Positions 25,407 through 32,950 of a stretch of DNA of 64,000 nucleotides are shown here, one piece after another. How positions within the stretch are numbered: the first letter of the stretch is position 1; each line of letters opens with the position of its first letter. The notes beneath the pieces were generated by a model. It did not search any database, had not been told where the DNA came from, and saw only the letters and a program-made list of their open reading frames with translations. The position numbers and the translations under genes are program-made. The stretch comes from HyVt-337 sp964428895 (GTDB lineage: Bacteria; Planctomycetota; Phycisphaerae; SM23-33): positions 9,314 through 73,313 of the forward strand of contig CAYRZU010000006.1 of assembly GCA_964428895.1 (NCBI GenBank), written 5' to 3'.

Positions 25407-25439
25407 GGCCGGCCGTCGATCTTTCGACGATCGGCTTTC
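25407..25439 (+). terminator. Intrinsic terminator after the second paralogue
   Basis: GGCCGGCCGTCGA, a short loop and TCGACGATCGGC form a hairpin with an asymmetric internal loop, followed by TTTCATT. Its sequence resembles the terminator at 24481-24519. Confidence 0.5.
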
Positions 25440-25531
25440 ATTGTGCGCTATGCTGAGATAGTGGTTGTTGGCCGAATCGGTCGATACAATCGCTCCGGAC
25501 AACTGGCCCGGGCGGGCGAAAGGAACACATC

Positions 25532-26998
25532 ATGAAGACGGTCCTAATAGTTCTCGGCACGATATTCTTGGTCCTGGCGGTCCTGGTCGGCGGGTTCGTG
25601 GCTCTGTTGTTCTGGGCCCACTCCAGCGGCAGCGACAAGCAGGAAGCGTTCTTCGAGGCGGTCGGCTCGGGCGATGCCGCCAACGTCCGAGAACTCTTTC
25701 ATCCGGACCTGGCCAAGGAGATCGACGAGCCGGTCCTGGCGGCGTGGATGAAGGCGTTCAATGAAAACCTGGGCAAGTGCGAGGGCCTCAGTAAGGCCAG
25801 CTTCTCCACGGAGGCCGACGGGAATATGCTCTCCACGTCCGGCACGGTGAACTTCGAGAAAGGCAAGGCCGCCTCCGAGCTGGTCTTCGTCGACGACAAG
25901 ATCGTCAAGTTCAAGGTGGAGTCTGAGCAACTCCCGGACGACTGGTTCCAAGGTCCGGCCGAGACAGGCCTGTACCGCCAGCGAGGCCAGAAGGTGCTTG
26001 AGCTTCTGCTGGGCGGCAAGCCGGCTGAGGCGCACGCGATGTTCCACGAGAAGGCGCAGGAAATATCGCCGCTGACGGCGTTCGAAGCATTGGCTGAATC
26101 GATGTCGCCGGCGATAGGGGACGTGACCTCTATTGAAGCCAAGTCCGACGAGTATGAAGTGAAAGGCAGCCGGCAGTTGCTCCACGTGCTCTACACGGTT
26201 ACCGGCGAAAACGACGCGACCGAGGCGATGGTGACCTTCGAGTTCGACGGAATGAAGGGGCATCCGGTGGCGCTGGAACTGGCCCCGCCCCCGAGCGCCG
26301 CCGGGCCGCAAGTGAAGTTCTTCAAGGCGGTCGCGACCGGCGATCCCGCCAAGGTGATGGCGCTGTTCCACCCGAAGCTGAAAGACCAGATCGATGCGCC
26401 CGTTCTGGCTGTCTGGATCAAGGCCTTCAACAAGAGCATGGGCGACTATGAGGGGCTGACCGAAGAGGGCCTGACCACCGAAACCAAGGAGGCCGACGCG
26501 GGTACGCTGGTGCGCACGCTCGGCGTGGTCACCTTCGAGAAGGGCCCGGCCATGATTATGTTCGTCACCTTGGGTGAGGCCATCGTGGAATGGCAGGTGC
26601 AATCCGATCTGCTGCCGGACGATTGGTTCCAAGGCCCGGGCGACACGAACCCCTACCGTAAGCAGGGAACGGATATGTTCTACGCACTGCTGAAGGGGGA
26701 CGCGGCCAAGGCTCACGGGATGTTCCACGAGAGCTATCGGGAGGAGTTCCCCTTGGCCAAGCTCCAGGAGCAGATGGCTTCGGTATTGCCTCAGTGGGGC
26801 AAGGTGAAGATGATCAAGGTGGAGGATGACCAATACGCTCAGACCGACACCGGCCAGTTCCTTCGCATTGATTACACCATCACCTGCGAGAATGCCGTTC
26901 TGGACGCGGCGGTGTTGTACCAGTTCGTGGGGCTGAAGGGTCATATGGTAGAGTTCAAAGCCGCGCCGGAATCGGAGTCGGAGGCGGCGTCGGAATAG
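25532..26998 (+). CDS. Membrane-anchored protein with duplicated DEPVLAAWM/QLPDDWFQG module
   Basis: A 488-residue protein with one N-terminal membrane helix (residues 3-30) and a large, probably extracytoplasmic remainder. The remainder is a tandem repeat. Unit 1 (about 35-255) and unit 2 (about 260-478) each begin with an FFEAV/FFKAV helix followed by LFHP, then DAPVLAVW or DEPVLAAW, then LLPDDWFQGP or QLPDDWFQGP, a second LFHP/MFHE helix and a VTGEND or ITCENA strand. The half-unit spacing resembles NTF2/SnoaL-type or DUF3887-type domains, so each unit may hold two such folds. A single copy of the unit occurs in the lipoprotein at 32929. No catalytic residues are evident; ligand binding is a guess. 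Confidence 0.7.
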   Translation: MKTVLIVLGTIFLVLAVLVGGFVALLFWAHSSGSDKQEAFFEAVGSGDAANVRELFHPDLAKEIDEPVLAAWMKAFNENLGKCEGLSKASFSTEADGNMLSTSGTVNFEKGKAASELVFVDDKIVKFKVESEQLPDDWFQGPAETGLYRQRGQKVLELLLGGKPAEAHAMFHEKAQEISPLTAFEALAESMSPAIGDVTSIEAKSDEYEVKGSRQLLHVLYTVTGENDATEAMVTFEFDGMKGHPVALELAPPPSAAGPQVKFFKAVATGDPAKVMALFHPKLKDQIDAPVLAVWIKAFNKSMGDYEGLTEEGLTTETKEADAGTLVRTLGVVTFEKGPAMIMFVTLGEAIVEWQVQSDLLPDDWFQGPGDTNPYRKQGTDMFYALLKGDAAKAHGMFHESYREEFPLAKLQEQMASVLPQWGKVKMIKVEDDQYAQTDTGQFLRIDYTITCENAVLDAAVLYQFVGLKGHMVEFKAAPESESEAASE

Positions 26999-27047
26999 CC
27001 CGGGTCGACCGTCACGGATCGGCGACCGCAGACAACAAGGGAACACG

Positions 27048-28472
27048 ATGTTCGTTCAGGCCCTTTCGACCCAGCAGGTCCACCGTGTCGATCAGGTAAG
27101 CCGTGACATCCTTCAGCGCGTCGGCGTGCACGTGCCGCATGAGGAGATGCTGTCGCGCTTCGCCGACGCGGGAGCCGACGTCGACACGCAGACCCAGATC
27201 GTCCGCATTCCGCCGGAGTTGATCGACCGTTCGCTCGCGTCGGCGGGCAAGCGGTTCACCATCTACGGTCGCGATCTGGCCAAGACGGCCGAGTTCGGCA
27301 CAGGCCAACGCAACTACAACTCCATCGCCGGGGAGGCCATGTGGGTCGACGAGCCCGGCGGTTCTCGGCGCTACGCCTGCCTCGACGACGTCGCCCGCGC
27401 CTGCCGCCTCGGCGACGCGTTGGATCAGATCAACGTCGTCGGCGCCATGACGGACCCCCAGGAGTTGCCGCCGGCCGTCCGCTGCGTGGACGTGATGGCC
27501 CAGATGCTCCGGAACACCACCAAGCCCATCCATTTCTGGATGCACGACCGCGCGTCGGCCAAGTATCTGGTGGACATGACCATCGCCCTGCGCGGCAACG
27601 ACGCCGACGCCGAAAACTACCCGGTCTTCTATCCGTTCCTCGAGCCGATCAGCCCGCTGCGATTCCCGTTCAACGGCATCGATCTGTTGTTCGAGACGGC
27701 CCGCCTCAACCTGCCCGTTCCGATCGGCCCGATGGCCCAGACCGGCCTCAGCGCCCCGGGAACATTGGCCGGCACGATGGCTCAGGAAAACGCCGAGATC
27801 CTCGCCGGCGTCTGCATCACGCAACTGATCCGCGAAGGCATGCCGGTTTGCTACGGCGGCATCTGCCACGCCTTCGACATGCAGACCACGCAACTGATCT
27901 TCGCCGGACCCGAGCAGGCGATCTTCGGCGTGGCCATGACCGAGATGGGCAAGCACTACGGCCTGCCGGTCTACATCAACGTCGGCCTGACCGACGCCAA
28001 ACGCCCGGACGGCCAGGCCGGCCTGGAGTCGGCCGCCACGCTGATCCTCGGCGCCGCCGCCGGGGCGGACATCTTCGGCCACATGGGCATCGCCGGCGTC
28101 GATCAGGCGACCAGCCTGGATATGCTCGTCTTCCAGAACGAGGTGATCTCGTATGTCGAGTCGGCCCTGCGCGAGATGGATTTCTCCGACGACGCGCTGG
28201 CCCTCGACGAGATCGTCGACGCCGGCCCGGGCGGCACCTTCATCGACCGGATGCACACGGCCGAGCATTTTCGGAAGGAACTGTGGTTCCCGACCGTGCT
28301 GGATCGCCAGTTCTACCAGGCCTGGGCCGATGCCGGCGCCACCGACACTGAACAACGCTGCATTCGGCGACGTAAGGATCTATTGATCACCCACGAGGTC
28401 GAGCCAGTCTCAGCCGACCTGGACGCCGCCCTGACCGAGATCTGCGACGCGGCGCGGCGGGACCTCGGTTAG
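27048..28472 (+). CDS. MttB-family methyltransferase without pyrrolysine
   Basis: A 474-residue protein of the trimethylamine methyltransferase (MttB) superfamily, which transfers a methyl group from a quaternary or tertiary amine to a corrinoid protein. Supporting stretches are VHVPHEEMLSRFADAGADVD near residue 25, the AEFGTGQRN region, PLRFPFNGIDLLFE near residue 205 and the glycine-rich TLILGAAAGADIFGHMGIAG near residue 330. There is no in-frame TAG codon, so this is the non-pyrrolysine branch, whose characterised members demethylate glycine betaine, proline betaine or carnitine. No corrinoid-binding protein is encoded nearby, although two URO-D proteins in the window could be related methyltransferases. 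The substrate cannot be assigned. Confidence 0.85.
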   Translation: MFVQALSTQQVHRVDQVSRDILQRVGVHVPHEEMLSRFADAGADVDTQTQIVRIPPELIDRSLASAGKRFTIYGRDLAKTAEFGTGQRNYNSIAGEAMWVDEPGGSRRYACLDDVARACRLGDALDQINVVGAMTDPQELPPAVRCVDVMAQMLRNTTKPIHFWMHDRASAKYLVDMTIALRGNDADAENYPVFYPFLEPISPLRFPFNGIDLLFETARLNLPVPIGPMAQTGLSAPGTLAGTMAQENAEILAGVCITQLIREGMPVCYGGICHAFDMQTTQLIFAGPEQAIFGVAMTEMGKHYGLPVYINVGLTDAKRPDGQAGLESAATLILGAAAGADIFGHMGIAGVDQATSLDMLVFQNEVISYVESALREMDFSDDALALDEIVDAGPGGTFIDRMHTAEHFRKELWFPTVLDRQFYQAWADAGATDTEQRCIRRRKDLLITHEVEPVSADLDAALTEICDAARRDLG

Positions 28473-28500
28473 AATCCCCAAGAACATTCCAGATGGCTAC

Positions 28501-28517
28501 TGTGACCTGCGGTCACA
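28501..28517. promoter_or_regulatory. Perfect 7-bp inverted repeat upstream of the thioredoxin-fold gene
   Basis: TGTGACC, a TGC spacer and GGTCACA form a perfect dyad. TAGAAT at 28523-28528 could be a -10 box, which would place the dyad over the -35 region, as for an activator or repressor site. It is also possible that it is only a hairpin after the MttB-family gene; there is no T tract. Confidence 0.35.
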
Positions 28518-28593
28518 AAGGCTAGAATTTGCTGAGACGTGAAGGCGGGCGCTTTACGCGCCGGCTGAGCTCGACAACGGAAAGGCATGACCC

Positions 28594-29796
28594 ATGCGAA
28601 AAACGGGCGTATTTCTTCTGATCATTGTGGCCGCGGCCGTGGTGTTCTCGTTGGTGGGGCGGCCGGCCTCAGCCAGTGAGGGCTGGCTGACCGACTACAA
28701 CGAGGCGCTGGCCCAGGCCAAGGAAACCGGCCGCCCGATCCTGGCCGACTTCACCGGCAGCGACTGGTGCGGATGGTGCAAGAAGCTGGACCGCGAGGTC
28801 TTCCAGACCGACACCTTCAAGGACTGGGCGGCTGACAACGTGGTGCTGCTGGTGCTGGACTTCCCGCGGCGGATCAAGCAGTCCGACGAGCTGAAGGCCC
28901 AGAACCAGGGCCTGGCCAAGAAGCACGGCGTTGAAGGCTTCCCGACGATTCTGTTCCTGGACGACGTCGGCAACGCGATCGGCCGAGCCGGCTACATGAA
29001 GGGAGGGGCGGACGTCTGGGTCGCCAGCGCCCGCAGCATCGTCGATGCCTATCTCTACACGCGCCGGCTGACGCTGGCCGACGACCTGGCCGGCGCCCTG
29101 GCGGCCGGCGAGAAGGACGATCGGCCGGTGCTGGTGTTGGTCACAGACTCCGACGACCAGGCTTCGGCGCTCCAGGCCGGCCTGCTGGCTGACCCCAGGT
29201 TCATTCTGTTGGCCAACGATCGATTGGCGGTCGTTCAGGTCGATGCGTCCGACGAAGGTCTGGCCGGCCTTCGCGGTAACCTCAGCGCCGCCGCGGATAG
29301 CTCGTTGCTGTTGGTCTCCGCCGACGGCAAGGAACTGCTCCACCAGGCCGACAGCATCGCCGGGGCCGATGGCCTCGTTCCGCAGTTGCGAGAGGCCTTG
29401 CCCCGATTGGCCTACGACGGCGGCTGGACCGAGGATGTGGCCCAAGCTCAGCGAATCGCCCGCGACCACGACCGGCCGCTACTGCTGGACTTCACCGGCA
29501 GCGACTGGTGCGGCTGGTGCAAGAAGCTCGACGCGGAGATCTTCTCCACCGAGCAGTTCAAGGACTACGCCAAGGCCAACCTGGTGCTGGTGGCCGTTGA
29601 CTTCCCCAAGGCCAAGCCCCAATCCAATGCCGTCAAGGCCCGAAACATGCAACTGGCCCAGAAGTACCGAGTCGAAGGTTTCCCCACGCTGGTGGTCGTC
29701 TCGGCCGACGGCAAGGAACTCGGCAGAACGGGCTACGCCAAAGGTGGCCCCGAGCCCTTCGTAGAAAACCTCAAAGCCACCATCGACGGCGAGTAG
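28594..29796 (+). CDS. Exported protein with three thioredoxin-fold modules, two with WCGWC
   Basis: A 400-residue protein with a signal peptide (about residues 1-28, ending ASAS). Module 1 and module 3 are thioredoxin folds of the Thioredoxin_7/DUF255 kind with the active-site motif WCGWC at C59/C62 and C306/C309 and the cis-Pro region VEGFPT after it. Module 2 (about residues 160-270) has the same strand order (VLVLVTDSDD, LLLVSADGKEL) but no Cys, so it is structural. Such proteins act as periplasmic thiol reductants or chaperone-like redox proteins. Modules 1 and 3 are nearly identical around FTGSDWCGWCKKLD, which points to internal duplication. An intrinsic terminator follows. Confidence 0.88.
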   Translation: MRKTGVFLLIIVAAAVVFSLVGRPASASEGWLTDYNEALAQAKETGRPILADFTGSDWCGWCKKLDREVFQTDTFKDWAADNVVLLVLDFPRRIKQSDELKAQNQGLAKKHGVEGFPTILFLDDVGNAIGRAGYMKGGADVWVASARSIVDAYLYTRRLTLADDLAGALAAGEKDDRPVLVLVTDSDDQASALQAGLLADPRFILLANDRLAVVQVDASDEGLAGLRGNLSAAADSSLLLVSADGKELLHQADSIAGADGLVPQLREALPRLAYDGGWTEDVAQAQRIARDHDRPLLLDFTGSDWCGWCKKLDAEIFSTEQFKDYAKANLVLVAVDFPKAKPQSNAVKARNMQLAQKYRVEGFPTLVVVSADGKELGRTGYAKGGPEPFVENLKATIDGE

Positions 29797-29822
29797 TTCT
29801 GCCGAACGCATCCTGCGACCCC

Positions 29823-29856
29823 CCGGGCGGCGCCTCCCCAGGCCCGCCCGGTTTCC
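29823..29856 (+). terminator. Intrinsic terminator after the thioredoxin-fold gene
   Basis: CCGGGCGG and CCGCCCGG arms form an 8-bp stem with an inner GCCT/AGGC stem, followed by TTTCCATTT. Confidence 0.5.
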
Positions 29857-30074
29857 ATTTCGGCCCAGTCGGGCATCACTGCAGGATTATGATTGATGGT
29901 TGGAGTTTGTTTGGTACGATAATGCGCAGATAGGGTCTGGGGTCAGATGGGAGACGTGTCCGAACATGTCTGACGGCTGTGTAATCACGCATCCTCGCTA
30001 CAGGGCGGCTGTCGCTAGAAAGAGATGGGCGCGCGTGCGCTCGTATCCGCCTCTCTAACGACAGGAGCACGACC

Positions 30075-31157
30075 ATGCAGTTCAAAGATGACGCTCGCAA
30101 CCGGCGTCACGCCGATACGCTCAAGCGCCTGGGCCTGGACCCCATCGCCAAGCAGGCCGATGCGCCTGACGAAGCCGAGAACGCCCCTTCTGAACTCCCG
30201 AAGTTTGCGGGCCCACGGCCGATCGGCCAACAGCCGGACGCGACGATGGCCATCCATCGCGACCCCACGCCGTGGCAGCAGAAGATTCGGCCCCTCGGCC
30301 GCCACGTTCCGGCTGAGGCCGAGCCCCCATCGCAGGAACTGGTCCGGCTCGGCCACACGGCCGAAGTCAACGGCGTCACCGAGGCCGGCCTCGACAACAT
30401 CCGCGAAGTCCGTCCCCCCTCGTTCGATTCCGCCGACGCCAACCCCGACAACATTCGCGAGGTCCGCCCGCCTGGCGCCATCGACCCGGACAAGCCGGCC
30501 ATCGAGGATGACTCCTTCATCTTGGGGCAGGATGTCGGCGGCCAAGTTGCCGGGGCCACCGCGACGGAAGTGGCCGACGCGATGAAGCGAAAGGCCGGCG
30601 AATACGAACAGCAGTACCCGCTCGACGACCGGCGCAAGGCCGAAGAAGCCCTAGCTGGGTCCATCACCAACTGGGGCCAACTCGACGCCAACACCCGCGA
30701 CCTGCTCACCCACCTGGCCGTCGATGTTGGCGTGGATCAAGTGCTGGCCAACGACTCGCTGATTGAAGGCATTAATACCGACAACCACACTGCCATGGCC
30801 GACGCCCTTCAACGCTTCGACGGCCGCACCACCCAAGACAAACTCGATAGCTACACCGCCGGGCTCAACGCCCTCGCAAAGCCGGACGATCAAGAAACGG
30901 AGTCCGATGACGGACTCACTCTCTCGCTCCAGAAGCTGCTGAAAGAACACGAAGGACAAGAGGAACTCGGATACCTGGACCACCTAAGTCATCCGACCAT
31001 TGGACATGGGCACAAGTTCATTTGGAAAGCTCCCGGGGACCATAATCTGCTGGCCGTTACCGGGAGGCCACCTTCCTACTACTTCGACAAGGAAAACAGG
31101 CGACCTACGAGCAAGAAACTAACACCGGACCAGATGCAGGAACTGCTGGAGCTTTGA
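30075..31157 (+). CDS. T4-type lysozyme (GH24), N-terminal extension and catalytic lobe, ends at CTT TGA
   Basis: A 360-residue open frame. Residues 1-280 are a hydrophilic extension with two DNIREVRPP repeats (107-115 and 125-133) and an unassigned helical part. From about residue 283 it matches phage T4 lysozyme: E293 in the HEG motif, D302 and T308 have exactly the T4 spacing (E11, D20, T26) and TIGHGH follows. The frame stops at 31155-31157, but the T4-like C-terminal lobe continues directly in the +1 frame at 31159-31428. The stop sits in CTT TGA. Full-length lysozyme would need +1 frameshifting there, or the two lobes may be made separately, or the gene is damaged. It would cleave peptidoglycan and may be a phage remnant; no other phage genes are near. 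Confidence 0.75.
   Translation: MQFKDDARNRRHADTLKRLGLDPIAKQADAPDEAENAPSELPKFAGPRPIGQQPDATMAIHRDPTPWQQKIRPLGRHVPAEAEPPSQELVRLGHTAEVNGVTEAGLDNIREVRPPSFDSADANPDNIREVRPPGAIDPDKPAIEDDSFILGQDVGGQVAGATATEVADAMKRKAGEYEQQYPLDDRRKAEEALAGSITNWGQLDANTRDLLTHLAVDVGVDQVLANDSLIEGINTDNHTAMADALQRFDGRTTQDKLDSYTAGLNALAKPDDQETESDDGLTLSLQKLLKEHEGQEELGYLDHLSHPTIGHGHKFIWKAPGDHNLLAVTGRPPSYYFDKENRRPTSKKLTPDQMQELLEL
31152..31157 (+). promoter_or_regulatory. Candidate +1 programmed frameshift site (CTT TGA)
   Basis: The last codon and stop of the first lysozyme frame read CTT TGA. A +1 slip gives Leu-Asp and enters the frame of the C-terminal lobe without loss of any residue, which is what happens at the prfB frameshift site. 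GGAG at 31148-31151 lies directly before CTT rather than 3 bases before it as in prfB, so its stimulatory effect is uncertain; it is instead well spaced for the ATG at 31159. Confidence 0.45.
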
Positions 31158-31158
31158 T

Positions 31159-31428
31159 ATGGCCGATGCAGTGAAGGGGGCCCGCAACGTAATACCGTTC
31201 ATTGATGATCTGGATCCGGTGGCAGCACAAGTTCTGGTCGAAATGACCTACCAAATGGGAGAAGACGGCCTTCGGAAGTTTGAGAAGATGAAGGCAGCGT
31301 TGTCTCAGGACCCACCCGACTACGAGACGGCTGCAGCGGAAATCCTTGATTCAAAGATGGCGCGGAAGCAGACTCCCGAACGGGCCGAGGGCTATGCGAA
31401 TCGGATGCGGTCCCTGCAGAACCGGTAG
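31159..31428 (+). CDS. T4-type lysozyme, C-terminal lobe in the +1 frame
   Basis: Eighty-nine residues that align with the C-terminal lobe of T4 lysozyme: the segment around VLVEMTYQMGEDGLRKF corresponds to the T4 INMVFQMGETGVAGF region, and KQTPERAEGYANRM corresponds to NQTPNRAKRVITT. It holds no catalytic residue of its own. It could be reached by +1 frameshifting at CTT TGA from the upstream frame. It could also start independently at the ATG at 31159, with GGAG 7 bases upstream, so reinitiation after the overlapping stop is possible too. Confidence 0.65.
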   Translation: MADAVKGARNVIPFIDDLDPVAAQVLVEMTYQMGEDGLRKFEKMKAALSQDPPDYETAAAEILDSKMARKQTPERAEGYANRMRSLQNR

Positions 31429-31476
31429 GTGATAATCTCACCGAGCGGATCAAGAGACCGTCTGAAGGTGAATGAG

Positions 31477-32688
31477 ATGAACAGGGCGTTCCAATTTGTC
31501 GCGTTGATTGGTCTATGCATACTGATCGCCGGTTGCCAAAGAAGGTCGGCGGCGCCTTCGCCCATGTACGAGATCAAAGCCGACGAGAAGTGCGGCTTCA
31601 TGGATGCTGCGGGGCGCATTGTGATTGAGCCGCGATTTGAATCCGTTGGCGAGCCCGGCCCCGACGGCTGGATCAAAATCAAGCTGAACGGCAAGTGGGG
31701 CTATGCCGATACCCGAGGCAACATCGTCCTGGAACCTGTCTATGATCTGATCATGGAGTTCTCCGAAGGCCTGGCCGCCGTTCGGATCGACGGGAAGGAC
31801 GGCTTTGTTGACCGTGAGGGCGGAATCGTCATCCCCCCCCAATTCCACAACACGGGATCCTTCCATAGAGGCCTGGCGGCTGTGGAGGTGGAGCATGAGC
31901 CGTCGCCTACGGACCTGAGCCCGAGAGATGACACCCGCTGGGGGTACATCGACAAGACCGGGCGATTCGTCATCCCACCCAAGTTCCGAGAGGTCTCTCG
32001 ATTCCCTGGCGGGCCAATGTTTGTGGTCTTCCCCGGCGATTCCGACAAGTACGCAGTCGATGGCCAACTTCGTGCCGTCAACGGCCCCTTCATGTGGGTA
32101 GATGCATGGACGTGGCCAAGCGATGGGCGATGTCGCGTCACCATTCCGGATGGGCCTGGCGGCCGGCTCTATGGCGTCATTGGCGAAGACGGTCAGTACT
32201 TGATTGAGCCTGAGTTCGAGATTCTCTGCCCTCTCTTCGAGGGCTTGGCCGTTGCGGGCGAATGGGACGGCCAAGGCGGGCAGCGCTTAGGGTATGTCGA
32301 TGAAGCAGGCGAATACGTCATCCCCATTCAGTTCGAGAAGGCCCGTCGTTTCTCCGAAGGGCTCGCGCCCGTCCGCCTCAACGGCAGATGGGTCTACATC
32401 GACAGGACCGGCCAAGTCGCCCTGGATCCCCCGCATGAGAACATCGCCCGCCTGGAGGGCTTCCATAACGGGCTCGCCACGGCGAATGTCGGCGGGACCG
32501 AACACCCCAAAGGCTTCGTCGAGGGCGGGAAGTGGGGGTACATCGACAGGACGGGGGCCTGGGTGATTCCTCCACGGTTTGACAGCGCGACCTGCTTTGA
32601 CGAACACAGCGTCGCGGCCGTCTGGATCGGTGACAAGCGCGGCTACATCAACCGCCAAGGTGCCTATATCTGGGTGCCCACGAAATAG
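31477..32688 (+). CDS. WG-repeat lipoprotein
   Basis: A 403-residue lipoprotein. The signal peptide ends in LIAGC (Cys at residue 20). The mature protein is built of about nine WG (KWG) repeats with the pattern W/G-G-Y/F-x-D-x-x-G-x-x-V-I-x-P-x-F, for example GYIDKTGRFVIPPKF and GYIDRTGAWVIPPRF. Such repeats form beta-rich propeller- or solenoid-like surfaces of unknown ligand. The start at 31477 was chosen because it places the signal peptide at the N-terminus; an upstream GTG at 31429 would add 16 hydrophilic residues. The gene ends shortly before the assembly gap. Confidence 0.85.
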   Translation: MNRAFQFVALIGLCILIAGCQRRSAAPSPMYEIKADEKCGFMDAAGRIVIEPRFESVGEPGPDGWIKIKLNGKWGYADTRGNIVLEPVYDLIMEFSEGLAAVRIDGKDGFVDREGGIVIPPQFHNTGSFHRGLAAVEVEHEPSPTDLSPRDDTRWGYIDKTGRFVIPPKFREVSRFPGGPMFVVFPGDSDKYAVDGQLRAVNGPFMWVDAWTWPSDGRCRVTIPDGPGGRLYGVIGEDGQYLIEPEFEILCPLFEGLAVAGEWDGQGGQRLGYVDEAGEYVIPIQFEKARRFSEGLAPVRLNGRWVYIDRTGQVALDPPHENIARLEGFHNGLATANVGGTEHPKGFVEGGKWGYIDRTGAWVIPPRFDSATCFDEHSVAAVWIGDKRGYINRQGAYIWVPTK

Positions 32689-32740
32689 GGGCCGCCTCAC
32701 ATTGACCCAGCATGCAGCGGCCCCCGCCAACAGGGCCTTG

Positions 32741-32795
32741 ACCGCGGGGCGTAACCGGCGTAACAACACATCTGTGAGCATTCGTCGATCCGTGT
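32741..32795. repeat. 55-base direct repeat, left copy at the scaffold gap
   Basis: These 55 bases, ending at the first N, are repeated exactly at 32896-32950 immediately after the last N. This is best explained as an unresolved overlap of two contigs (k-mer length) rather than a real repeat. Confidence 0.9.
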
Positions 32796-32895
32796 NNNNN
32801 NNNNNNNNNNNNNNNNNNNNNNNNNNNNNNNNNNNNNNNNNNNNNNNNNNNNNNNNNNNNNNNNNNNNNNNNNNNNNNNNNNNNNNNNNNNNNNN
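32796..32895. other. Assembly gap of 100 N
   Basis: Exactly 100 undetermined bases, the usual placeholder for a scaffold join of unknown size. The flanking 55-base identity suggests that the true gap may be zero. Confidence 0.97.
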
Positions 32896-32950
32896 ACCGC
32901 GGGGCGTAACCGGCGTAACAACACATCTGTGAGCATTCGTCGATCCGTGT
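32896..32950. repeat. 55-base direct repeat, right copy at the scaffold gap
   Basis: Exact copy of 32741-32795. The lipoprotein gene at 32929 begins within it. Confidence 0.9.

Noticed and set aside
27048..28472. Pyrrolysine-containing MttB
   Set aside because: The frame contains no in-frame TAG codon, so it belongs to the non-pyrrolysine branch.
28501..28517. CRP binding site
   Set aside because: The half-sites TGTGA and TCACA are present but separated by 7 rather than 6 bases, and no CRP-like regulator is known here.
29893..29923. Promoter TTGATG / GATAAT before the lysozyme
   Set aside because: The spacer is 19 bases and it lies about 150 bases upstream with no supporting evidence.
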